Shown: one piece after another, positions 23,606 to 31,464 of the stretch
How positions within the stretch are numbered: position 1 is the first letter of the stretch
How the letters are laid out: each line of letters opens with the position of its first letter
NCBI RefSeq assembly: GCF_009711405.1
Contig: NZ_SMLW01000662.1
Coordinates: 1 to 41,237 of the forward strand
Reading direction: 5' to 3'
DNA from: Fulvivirga kasyanovii
GTDB lineage: Bacteria; Bacteroidota; Bacteroidia; Cytophagales; Cyclobacteriaceae
Length of the DNA: 41,237 nucleotides
Notes under the pieces: model-generated
What the model saw: the letters and a program-made list of their open reading frames with translations, nothing else
What the model was told of the DNA's origin: nothing
The model's database searches: none
Made by a program: the position numbers and the translations under genes

Positions 23606-24325
23606 ATGATAGACTATGTATGGCTGATTTGGTCTTTGATCATTCTTGCAGTATGGGGAATGATCTTTTTATTTAGAAAAGATTATAGAAAGGTGATGCT
23701 CAAAATGAGCCTCATCACTATGCCTTTTGGCCTGACAGAACCATTATTTGTTCCTCAATATTGGAATCCTCCTTCAATTTTTGATTTAGCTAAAAGCACA
23801 GGTTTTGATATTGAAAGCCTGATCTTTTCGTTTGCGATTGGGGGCATAGGGTCAGTGCTATATCAGTTGGTTTTTAAAAAAGTAACCGTTGAAATGCACC
23901 CATCAGAACGCACGCATAGACGCCATCGGATGCATCGGTATATCTTGTTTGTTCCTCCGGTAGTATTTCTCATCCTGGCTTATTTCACCAGCTTAAACCA
24001 TATTTATTGTGGCATTATAGCCATGTTTACCGGTGCAATTGCTACCTTATACTGTCGCCCTGATCTTAAAGGCAAGATATGGATCGGTGGTTTTCTATTT
24101 ACCCTGTTGTACTTTATTTATTTCGGTAGCATCTTACCATTTTTCCCCGAGTATGTGAACCTCTACTGGAACCTTGATGCTTTGACGCATATACTCATAT
24201 TGGGAGTACCCCTGGAAGAACTTCTATTTGCTTTCACCTTTGGCATGTATTGGTCAAGCCTGTTTGAGCATCTGTACTGGCAAAAATTGCAAGAACACCC
24301 TTTAAAAATGCATGTTTATGAATGA
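23606..24325 (+). CDS. Lycopene-cyclase-domain membrane protein
   Basis: The 239-residue protein has about seven membrane helices. Key parts are GLTEPLFVPQYWNPPSIFDLA, TGFDIESLIFSFAIGGIGSVLYQ and VPLEELLFAFTFGMYWSSLFEH. The acidic pair in P-x-EE and the two-repeat layout match the heterodimeric-type (CrtYcd) lycopene cyclase domain family. In true cyclases these glutamates help protonate the polyene. No carotenoid synthesis genes (phytoene synthase or desaturase) lie nearby, so the substrate may not be lycopene. A TAAGG lies directly before the ATG. The stop overlaps the NADH dehydrogenase start. Confidence 0.78.
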   Translation: MIDYVWLIWSLIILAVWGMIFLFRKDYRKVMLKMSLITMPFGLTEPLFVPQYWNPPSIFDLAKSTGFDIESLIFSFAIGGIGSVLYQLVFKKVTVEMHPSERTHRRHRMHRYILFVPPVVFLILAYFTSLNHIYCGIIAMFTGAIATLYCRPDLKGKIWIGGFLFTLLYFIYFGSILPFFPEYVNLYWNLDALTHILILGVPLEELLFAFTFGMYWSSLFEHLYWQKLQEHPLKMHVYE

Positions 24326-25646
24326 ATATTGTAATACAGATGAGATGGTTTGCTTACCGGAAACCAATATGCCCCGGCTTGTCATTATTGGAGGAGGCTT
24401 TGCGGGACTTGCTCTTGCTAAGGCATTAAAGAGAAGTAGGATACAGGTTGTGCTGGTTGATAGACATAACTTTCATCAATTCCAGCCACTATTTTATCAG
24501 GTGGCTACCAGTGGCCTGGAGCCGGATAGCATCGTATTCCCATTTCGCAAACAAATCAGTGGTAATAAAAATACAATATTCAGGTACGCCACAGTTCAGC
24601 AAATAGAAGCAAAACAAAACCGGGTATTAACCAATAAAGGTATCATTGACTATGATTTCCTGGTTATAGCCACTGGGACCAAAACCAATTTTTTTGGCTT
24701 GACCGATATTGAAAAGTGGAGCTTGGGCATGAAAAGCATTCAGGATTCCCTGAATATTCGCCATACCATGATCCAGAACCTGGAGCAGGCAGCTATCACC
24801 TGTGATGAACATGAAAAAGACATTCTCACCAATTTTATTATAGTGGGTGGAGGCCCTGCCGGTGTTGAAATGGCAGGTGCCCTTGCAGAATTCAAGAAAT
24901 ATATATTACCGGGAGATTATCCGGAATACTCCTCCGAAATAATGGATATCTATCTGCTGGAGGCAGGTGATCAATTGCTGGCATCCATGTCTGACAAAGC
25001 TTCAGAAAAGGCACTGAAATATTTGACCCGGCTGGGCGTACAGGTTATGCTTGAGGAAGCAGTAGAACATTATGATGGATCGGCTGTCTCAACAAATTCA
25101 GGAAAGAAACTCTACGCTAGTAATCTGATCTGGACTGCCGGGGTAACAGGAGATTTTCCTGAAGGTATTGGAGAAGAAAGTATTGTTCGGGGAAACAGGC
25201 TTCAAGTGAATAACACCCTGCTGGTAAAAGGATACACCAATATTTTTGCCATTGGCGATATAGCTGCAGTAGTCAGCCAAAGAACACCCAAAGGCCATCC
25301 TCAGGTGGCACAGGTGGCCATCCAACAGGGTAAATATCTGGGTGAAGTGATTAAGTACAGAATTGCGGGTAGAGAATATTCAAAACCATTTCGTTATCGG
25401 GATAAAGGGTCACTGGCCACTGTCGGTAAAAGAAGGGCGGTAGCCGATCTGGGTAAATTTCGGTTTGGTGGGTATATCGCCTGGTTGTTATGGTCGGTAG
25501 TACATCTTTTTTCCATTAGCGGTTTCCGAAATAAGCTGATGGTAGCACTGAACTGGGTGTGGAATTATTTCACCTATGACAAAGGCAATCGGCTAATCAT
25601 CCGGGAGTACAAAAACAAGGACTTAGAAAAGGAGGAGTCCAAATGA
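24312..25646 (+). CDS. ndh: Type II NADH:quinone dehydrogenase
   Basis: The 444-residue protein has the FAD motif LVIIGGGFAGLALAKAL (about 23-39), a second nucleotide motif VGGGPAGVEMAGALAEF near 178-194, and the late FAD motif IFAIGDIAA followed by PQVAQVAIQQGKYLG. The C-terminal region has the hydrophobic patch (about 375-410) that anchors NDH-2 to the membrane. It moves electrons from NADH to quinone without pumping protons and uses only flavin, no iron-sulfur clusters. The start may be ATG 24312 or 24318; both overlap the previous gene. It overlaps the nhaA start at its end (ATGA at 25643). Confidence 0.9.
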   Translation: MFMNEYCNTDEMVCLPETNMPRLVIIGGGFAGLALAKALKRSRIQVVLVDRHNFHQFQPLFYQVATSGLEPDSIVFPFRKQISGNKNTIFRYATVQQIEAKQNRVLTNKGIIDYDFLVIATGTKTNFFGLTDIEKWSLGMKSIQDSLNIRHTMIQNLEQAAITCDEHEKDILTNFIIVGGGPAGVEMAGALAEFKKYILPGDYPEYSSEIMDIYLLEAGDQLLASMSDKASEKALKYLTRLGVQVMLEEAVEHYDGSAVSTNSGKKLYASNLIWTAGVTGDFPEGIGEESIVRGNRLQVNNTLLVKGYTNIFAIGDIAAVVSQRTPKGHPQVAQVAIQQGKYLGEVIKYRIAGREYSKPFRYRDKGSLATVGKRRAVADLGKFRFGGYIAWLLWSVVHLFSISGFRNKLMVALNWVWNYFTYDKGNRLIIREYKNKDLEKEESK

Positions 25647-26971
25647 TTACCCGCCTAAACAACTCTTTGAATAATCTGGTAAAGAACCAATCAGCTTCAG
25701 GGATTGCCATTTTTCTGGCTGTACTGGTAGCCATGATCTGGGCTAATTCCCCATTCGGGGAAGTATATCAAAACTTTATTCACACTGAAATCTCGCTCTT
25801 GGTTGGGGAATTTGCTTTGTCAGAGTCACTATTACTTTGGGTAAATGATGGCTTAATGGCCATCTTCTTCCTGCAGGTAGGCCTGGAACTGAAAAGAGAG
25901 ATTATTGGAGGTAAATTGTCCTCTCCCAAAAAGGCCATCTTACCCATAGGAGCGGCTATTGGCGGCATGGTAGTTCCGGCAGCCATTTATCTTATTTTCA
26001 ACTTCAATGCTGCTACCGAGCACGGTTGGGGAATCCCAATGGCCACAGACATAGCCTTTGCCATTGGAGTGCTTTCTTTTTTTGGAGATCGTGTACCTAT
26101 CGGGCTCAAAGTATTTTTGGTGGCACTTGCCATAGTAGACGATCTCGGTGCCGTACTGATTATTGCTATTTTTTACACTTCCGGAATTTCATATATTGAT
26201 TTGCTTCACGGTGTATTATTCCTACTTGTGTTGGTAGGAGGTAATTACATTGGCGTTCGCAAAGCCTGGTTTTATGCACTCATTGGGATCGGTGGGGTTT
26301 GGTTGGCATTTTTTTTCTCCGGGGTACATCCGACCATTGCAGGCATTCTCACTGCTTTCACCATTCCCGGTAAGGTTAAGATCAAGGAAGAAGATTACTT
26401 AAAAAATCTCCAAAAACTTCATTTGCAATTCTTAGAGGCAACTCCTATTAAGGGTAACTTCATTTCAGAAAAACAACTCAGTATTCTGGAAGAGATCAAG
26501 CAAAAATCAGATGATGCTGAAACTCCCTTGCAAAAAATAGAGCATCACCTGGCACCTATTGTAGGATTTTTTATTCTGCCCTTATTTGCCCTGGTCAATA
26601 CCGGGATTCACATTCATGGAAATTTAGTAGAAATTTTAAGTCATCCCATTAGCCTGGGGATAGGTTTCGGGCTTTTGGTTGGCAAGTTTACCGGTATCTT
26701 AGGAGTAAGCTGGCTTTTGGTGAAATTTAAGCTGGCCGAGTTACAAGAAGGAATTTCCTGGAGACACCTTTCGGGAGTAGCCATGATAGCCGGAATAGGC
26801 TTTACCATGTCACTATTCATCACTGAATTGGCATTCCAAAAAGAGGAATATACATTCATTGCCAAGCTAAGTATTTTGTTTGCTTCAGTGCTTGCCGGTG
26901 TCATTGGTGCAATTATACTTTGTCTGTATGGCAGAACAGAATCTACAACTAAACCGGCAATGAACAATTGA
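25643..26971 (+). CDS. nhaA: Na+/H+ antiporter NhaA
   Basis: The 442-residue length, about twelve membrane helices and the sequence VALAIVDDLGAVLIIAIFYTS identify NhaA. The paired aspartates (Asp166 and Asp167) are the ion-binding residues equivalent to Asp163/Asp164 of E. coli. The helix FFLQVGLELKREIIGGKLS and the region MATDIAFAIGVLSFFG are also typical. It exports Na+ in exchange for protons. The extra loop around residues 245-300 is charged and probably cytoplasmic. It is coupled to ndh, and a K+ channel gene follows, so the three form an ion/energy group. Confidence 0.95.
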   Translation: MITRLNNSLNNLVKNQSASGIAIFLAVLVAMIWANSPFGEVYQNFIHTEISLLVGEFALSESLLLWVNDGLMAIFFLQVGLELKREIIGGKLSSPKKAILPIGAAIGGMVVPAAIYLIFNFNAATEHGWGIPMATDIAFAIGVLSFFGDRVPIGLKVFLVALAIVDDLGAVLIIAIFYTSGISYIDLLHGVLFLLVLVGGNYIGVRKAWFYALIGIGGVWLAFFFSGVHPTIAGILTAFTIPGKVKIKEEDYLKNLQKLHLQFLEATPIKGNFISEKQLSILEEIKQKSDDAETPLQKIEHHLAPIVGFFILPLFALVNTGIHIHGNLVEILSHPISLGIGFGLLVGKFTGILGVSWLLVKFKLAELQEGISWRHLSGVAMIAGIGFTMSLFITELAFQKEEYTFIAKLSILFASVLAGVIGAIILCLYGRTESTTKPAMNN

Positions 26972-26981
26972 CTTAGACACA

Positions 26982-27539
26982 ATGGTATACAAAATAGACT
27001 ACGATAGTTTCTTAAAACAACTGATCAAGCGCCTGAGTCCGGCTGTGATACTGGTGGCTTTGGTGGCCATCGTTTATGTCTACCTCATGCAATTTGTTGA
27101 TCATAAAATAAGCTGGGTGCCTTACCTGGTGGTTTTATTTGCCCTGATCAAAACCATATATTTTACATTTTTTACTTTCAAACAGGTAAATAAATCCATT
27201 CGCCAGTGTCATTCCTTTGGGCAATTGCTCTGGATTTTCGGGTTACTGGTACTGTTGATTATCTTCTCCTATGCAGCAGATTATAGCTGTATTGCTGCTG
27301 CCAATAAAGGCTCATTTCAGGGATTTAACACCTCGGACAACATGGGTTATCTCAGCTTTTTATTTGAGTTCTTCTATTTCAGTGTGGTAACTTTTGCGGC
27401 AATCGGTTACGGAGACATCGTACCCTTAACGTATCCTGCCAGGATATTGGTGATCATGGAGATCGCTCAAAGCTTTGTACTGATCGTATTCGGATTATCC
27501 AACATAAATAATATTCATACCAAAATTAAAACGCAATAG
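26982..27539 (+). CDS. Two-span potassium channel
   Basis: The 185-residue protein has about four hydrophobic helices. Its pore loop reads VTFAAIGYGDIVPLTYPAR, with the canonical filter (I)-G-Y-G-D at residues 141-145 before the last helix. It probably conducts K+. There is no regulatory domain. It starts 10 bases after nhaA and ends four bases before the GAPDH gene. Confidence 0.88.
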   Translation: MVYKIDYDSFLKQLIKRLSPAVILVALVAIVYVYLMQFVDHKISWVPYLVVLFALIKTIYFTFFTFKQVNKSIRQCHSFGQLLWIFGLLVLLIIFSYAADYSCIAAANKGSFQGFNTSDNMGYLSFLFEFFYFSVVTFAAIGYGDIVPLTYPARILVIMEIAQSFVLIVFGLSNINNIHTKIKTQ

Positions 27540-27543
27540 CATT

Positions 27544-28560
27544 ATGAAAAAGAAAATAGCACTTATCGGATATGGTGTAATCGGCAAAAGAGTAGCGGAT
27601 GCTATTACCCTGCAAGAGGATATGGAATTGGCCGGAGTTTGTGATGTAATCAGTGATTGGCGCATTCAAGCAGCGGTAAGCAAAGGATACCCTATTTATG
27701 CTGCTACTCCTGAAGCTAAAAGCAACATGGAGCAGGTAGCTATTTCCCCGGCAGGCAATATGACTGACCTTTTAGATGTAGCAGATTTAGTAGTGGATTG
27801 TACCCCCAAGAAGATAGCTGCCCAAAACGTACAGACGTACAAAGAGCGAGAAATCAAATTTATCCTTCAAGGAGGTGAAAAACACGAAACCACCGGACAT
27901 TCCTTTAGCGCAGAAAACAATTATGCTTCCGCCCTAAACCGGGACAGTACCCGGGTAGTTTCGTGTAACACCACTTCAATTGTCAGGACACTTTCGGCAT
28001 TGAAAAGAGCCGGACTCTTAGAGAGTGCACGTGGCACTTTGCTTCGTAGAGCGACCGACCCCTGGGAAAGCCATCTTGGTGGTATCATGAATACCCTGGT
28101 ACCTGAAAAAGACATCCCCAGCCATCAGGGACCTGATGCGCAAAGTGTAGACCCAGAGCTGGATGTAGTTACTATGGCGGTGAAAGTTCCTCAAACCCTG
28201 AGCCATCTACATTACTGGAATGTGCGACTTACCCGACAAGCTGATAAAAAGGAGGTGATAGAGGCATTTCAGACATCTACACGAATCACGTTGATGAGCT
28301 ATAACGAAGGGTTGGTTTCCAATAATACGATCAAAGAAAGATACCTGGATATGGGACGACCCTGGGGCGATATGTATGAGGTAGCACTGTGGCAAGACAT
28401 GCTAAAAGTAGAAGGTAATGAGCTCTATTACGCCTATGTAGTGGACAACCAGGCCATTGTAATCCCGGAGACCATTGATGCGATCAGGGCATTGACCGGG
28501 ATAGAAGAAAGTGCCGAGAGATCAATTAAAAAGACAAATGAAAGTTTGGGGATCATATAA
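27544..28560 (+). CDS. Archaeal-type (type II) glyceraldehyde-3-phosphate dehydrogenase
   Basis: The 338-residue protein has a Rossmann start (IALIGYGVIGKRVADAI) and the catalytic SCNTTS with Cys141, matching Cys140 of methanogen type II GAPDH. The segments ATDPWESHLGGIMNTLVP, QGPDAQSVDPELDVVTMAVKVP and the histidines near LSHLHYWN also fit. This class catalyses oxidation of glyceraldehyde-3-phosphate with NAD(P) and phosphate. It is standard in archaea and uncommon in bacteria. Its TAA overlaps the next ATG (TAATG at 28558). Confidence 0.88.
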   Translation: MKKKIALIGYGVIGKRVADAITLQEDMELAGVCDVISDWRIQAAVSKGYPIYAATPEAKSNMEQVAISPAGNMTDLLDVADLVVDCTPKKIAAQNVQTYKEREIKFILQGGEKHETTGHSFSAENNYASALNRDSTRVVSCNTTSIVRTLSALKRAGLLESARGTLLRRATDPWESHLGGIMNTLVPEKDIPSHQGPDAQSVDPELDVVTMAVKVPQTLSHLHYWNVRLTRQADKKEVIEAFQTSTRITLMSYNEGLVSNNTIKERYLDMGRPWGDMYEVALWQDMLKVEGNELYYAYVVDNQAIVIPETIDAIRALTGIEESAERSIKKTNESLGII

Positions 28561-29882
28561 TGAGCTTGTTTGATACAGAAATAAAATCTCTCAAATCACT
28601 TAATACCTATCTTAAAAAACTAGTAGCAGGCAAGCTCTGGTTAAAGGTACTCATTGCACTTTTCTTAGGAGTGGGTTTTGGCCTTCTTTTAAGCCCACAA
28701 AATGGATGGGTGAGCAAAGCCACTGCCGATGTTTTAGGTAACTGGCTGGCCCTGCCCGGCATGCTCTTTCTTAAGCTCGTGCAAATGATCATGATCCCGT
28801 TAATCGTGGCCTCTATCATTACTGGTATCGCCAGTAATGACAAAGACAACCTGAAAAAACTGGGAGGTGGTGTTTTTCTTTATTTTGTGGCTACCACCAT
28901 TATCTCCGTGAGTATAGGAACCCTTCTTGCTACCGTTTTTAAACCGGGGAGATACCTGCATGAACAGGCAGCTGCCGAGCATGAAGCAGTACTGGCGGCA
29001 GGCGAAGAAAATGCTGAATTATCGTTTGGCATCAATGATATGCCGGGCATCATTACCGATCTGCTGCCTGAAAACCCGCTGGCCTCTATGGTAAGCGGGG
29101 AAATGTTGAGCATTGTCATCTTCACCATTATTATTGGAGTGGCAGTATTATCATTGCCAGATAATCTGCTGAAACCTGTGAAGTTATTGCTGAGTGCTGT
29201 ACAGGAAATTTGTATGACAGTAGTTAAGTGGGCCATGATTTTAGTACCCATAGCAGTTTTTGGTCTCATGGCTCAGCTTACATCCAGTGTAGGTCTAAGC
29301 TCCCTTGCCGGACTAGGTTATTACGTGATAGTAGTCTTGGCAGGTTTACTAATTTTAGTAGGCATATACCTGATGATGGTGAGTTTGTTAGGCCGCAGGA
29401 ATCCGCTAAAATTCTTGGGAAAGATCAGAGACGCTCAACTCCTGGCTTTTTCCACCACCAGTTCTGCTGCAGTAATGCCTCTTTCGTTGCAAACAGCAGA
29501 AGAGGAATTAAAAGTGGATACTGCGATCAGTAATTTTATCATCCCTATTGGGGCAACTGTCAATATGGATGGCACAGCTCTTTATCAAACCATAACCACT
29601 TTGTTCATTGCACAAGCGTACGGGCTGGAAATGAGTTTGCTTAATATTATCGTTGTGGTTATAACTATAGTTGCTGCGTCAATAGGTACACCGGCCATTC
29701 CGGGAGGAGGAGTTGTAATTCTTGCATCTGTCTTGGGCAGTGCAGGTATTCCGGCAGAAGGTATCATCATCATTATCGGTGTAGAGCGATTATTGGGAAT
29801 GTTTCGTACAGCGGTTAATGTCACCGGAGATCTGACTGCCTGTGTGGTTTTCAATCAATGGTATGGTACAGTTATGCGTTAA
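28560..29882 (+). CDS. Dicarboxylate/glutamate:cation symporter
   Basis: The 440-residue protein has the family signature AFSTTSSAAVMPLSLQTAEE (serine-rich hairpin) followed by NFIIPIGATVNMDGTALYQ, and the late GTPAIPGGGVVI with RTAVNVTGD. These define the DctA/GltP (DAACS) family, which imports C4-dicarboxylates, glutamate or aspartate with protons or Na+. About eight helices plus two hairpins are expected. An acidic loop (about 138-160) lies outside. The substrate is not settled by sequence. Confidence 0.92.
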   Translation: MSLFDTEIKSLKSLNTYLKKLVAGKLWLKVLIALFLGVGFGLLLSPQNGWVSKATADVLGNWLALPGMLFLKLVQMIMIPLIVASIITGIASNDKDNLKKLGGGVFLYFVATTIISVSIGTLLATVFKPGRYLHEQAAAEHEAVLAAGEENAELSFGINDMPGIITDLLPENPLASMVSGEMLSIVIFTIIIGVAVLSLPDNLLKPVKLLLSAVQEICMTVVKWAMILVPIAVFGLMAQLTSSVGLSSLAGLGYYVIVVLAGLLILVGIYLMMVSLLGRRNPLKFLGKIRDAQLLAFSTTSSAAVMPLSLQTAEEELKVDTAISNFIIPIGATVNMDGTALYQTITTLFIAQAYGLEMSLLNIIVVVITIVAASIGTPAIPGGGVVILASVLGSAGIPAEGIIIIIGVERLLGMFRTAVNVTGDLTACVVFNQWYGTVMR

Positions 29883-29921
29883 GCAGTCATAGCTCCTAAA
29901 ACCGTGGAAAGTAATAAATGA

Positions 29922-30479
29922 ATGATTCCGAGAGTCATGGAGGAATATGTTAATCACACAAAAGCAATTCGAGGTTACTTTCTTACCGATAGAAAACTCA
30001 TCAAATTCATCAAAAACCGTCCCGGTAATCAGGATATTGATGTCATCAAAGAGAAGGTTATGGCAGTAGCCGATCATGACAGGGTTGATTATTTCATCAT
30101 GGGCGGCTTTCATGATCATATTGAAAGGCTAAAAATTGATGAACCTCTGACCAAAGGCGACCTTTCAATTGCCATTGGTATTGCTCAAAATGGGCATAGC
30201 GGTATTGATAATGAAACCATAGCATTTGCATCCAGGTATTGTGCAGTTCATGCCCCGATGTTTTTTCCATTATGGAATAAACATTCATTGAAAGTAATTC
30301 AAAGTTATCACCACAAGACTTTATTGCCATCCGATTATTTGGAATACGGTGAGTTGGTGCGTGAGATAAAATCAAAGTTTAGCATGGCTCCTTTAAACTT
30401 CTTTGATATCAGTAAATTCTTTTGGATTTATCAGGACTACCTCATCGATTATTACCGCGAAAAGAGCTTTGACACATAA
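29922..30479 (+). CDS. Conserved protein of unknown function
   Basis: The 185-residue soluble protein has no signal peptide or membrane helix. The middle, IAFASRYCAVHAPMFFPLWN, followed by DYLEYGELVREIKSKF and FFDISKFFWIYQDYLIDYY, resembles a group of uncharacterised helical proteins that share a FASKYC-type core. Function is unknown. GGAAAG lies before the ATG, and 39 bases separate it from the symporter. It is the last gene before the regulatory gap that precedes the next operon. Confidence 0.6.
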   Translation: MIPRVMEEYVNHTKAIRGYFLTDRKLIKFIKNRPGNQDIDVIKEKVMAVADHDRVDYFIMGGFHDHIERLKIDEPLTKGDLSIAIGIAQNGHSGIDNETIAFASRYCAVHAPMFFPLWNKHSLKVIQSYHHKTLLPSDYLEYGELVREIKSKFSMAPLNFFDISKFFWIYQDYLIDYYREKSFDT

Positions 30480-30508
30480 CCTCAGAAACGTTTTTGGGTA
30501 TCATAATT

Positions 30509-30531
30509 TCATACATCGAAAGTGAGATATC
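30509..30531 (+). promoter_or_regulatory. Shared motif site 3, upstream of the nuclease/nucleotide operon
   Basis: The sequence reads TCATACATC, ten bases (GAAAGTGAGA), TATC. It ends 59 bases before the ATG at 30591, as at 17171. Confidence 0.6.
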
Positions 30532-30536
30532 GTAAA

Positions 30537-30551
30537 TACCTCCGAGGGGTA
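30537..30551 (+). repeat. Short hairpin in the operon leader
   Basis: TACCTC pairs with GGGGTA (one T-G pair) around CGA. It lies between the shared motif and the larger inverted repeat, so it may be part of the leader RNA. Confidence 0.35.
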
Positions 30552-30559
30552 ATATTCTA

Positions 30560-30583
30560 ACTTTAACATTGGATTGTTAAAGT
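30560..30583. promoter_or_regulatory. Perfect 9-bp inverted repeat just before the operon's first ATG
   Basis: ACTTTAACA (30560-30568) and TGTTAAAGT (30575-30583) flank a six-base loop. It ends seven bases before the ATG at 30591, so as RNA it would occupy the ribosome-binding region, and as DNA it could be an operator. Confidence 0.55.
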
Positions 30584-30590
30584 AGTATAA

Positions 30591-31445
30591 ATGTCAGAAA
30601 AGACCGTTCTCATCACAAAAGCTTCAGGAGAAAGAGCCGCTTTCTCAGCAGAAAAATTAAGGCAATCGCTGGAACGAGCCGGAGCAGATTTGGCTGTAAC
30701 AGATCGGATTGTGAGCGAAATTGAGAAGCAGCTATTTGATGGAATGTCTACAAAAAAAATATACAGTCAGGCCTTTTCCATGCTCAGGAAGTACTCAAAA
30801 CCTGTCGCAGGAAGGTACAAAACCAAGCAGGCTATTTTAGAGCTGGGACCATCAGGATACCCCTTTGAAAAGTTCATTGGTGAAATTCTCAAACACCAGG
30901 GATACCGCACTAAAGTAGGGGTAATCATTCAGGGCCATTGTGTGACTCACGAAATAGATGTGGAGGCCGAAAAGGATAATAAGCACTTTATGGTAGAGTG
31001 CAAATTCCATAATCGGCAAGGTTATAAGTGCGATGTAAAAATTCCACTCTATATAAAATCCCGGTTTGAAGATGTAAAAAAGCAATGGCAGAAACGTAAA
31101 GATCATGCTACTAAGTTTCATCAGGGTTGGGTGGTGACCAATACCCGGTTCACCGAGGATGCCATTCAATATGGTAAATGTTCCGGTTTGATTCTCATAG
31201 GCTGGGATTATCCCCAACAAGGAAGTTTAAGTGAACGGATTAATTTGTCCGGTTTACATCCTATCACCTGCCTCACTACGCTTACCAAATCCGAAAAGCA
31301 ACAGTTGATTGATAAGATGGTAGTACTCTGCAAGGAGCTTTGTGACAAGCCAAAGATGCTTAATGAAATAGGAATATCTGATAAACGGATCAGAGGGATA
31401 CTTAAAGAAGGAAACGAAATTTGTTCAAGCAGGGCGGTCTATTAA
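30591..31445 (+). CDS. ATP-cone/PD-(D/E)XK nuclease fusion
   Basis: Residues about 4-90 form an ATP-cone (VLITKASGERAAFSAEKLRQSLERAGA), the regulatory nucleotide-binding module of ribonucleotide reductases and NrdR. Residues about 90-195 carry the restriction-type nuclease core, with HEIDVEA (Glu121, Asp123) and MVECKFH (Glu136, Lys138). This is the Mrr/PD-(D/E)XK pattern. A helical tail (about 235-284) follows. The fusion would place nuclease activity under ATP/dATP control. The target (DNA or RNA) is unknown. It heads the last operon, eight bases ahead of a TTG-opening frame whose ATG is at 31465. Confidence 0.8.
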   Translation: MSEKTVLITKASGERAAFSAEKLRQSLERAGADLAVTDRIVSEIEKQLFDGMSTKKIYSQAFSMLRKYSKPVAGRYKTKQAILELGPSGYPFEKFIGEILKHQGYRTKVGVIIQGHCVTHEIDVEAEKDNKHFMVECKFHNRQGYKCDVKIPLYIKSRFEDVKKQWQKRKDHATKFHQGWVVTNTRFTEDAIQYGKCSGLILIGWDYPQQGSLSERINLSGLHPITCLTTLTKSEKQQLIDKMVVLCKELCDKPKMLNEIGISDKRIRGILKEGNEICSSRAVY

Positions 31446-31464
31446 AAATGATTTGTATTTAAAG

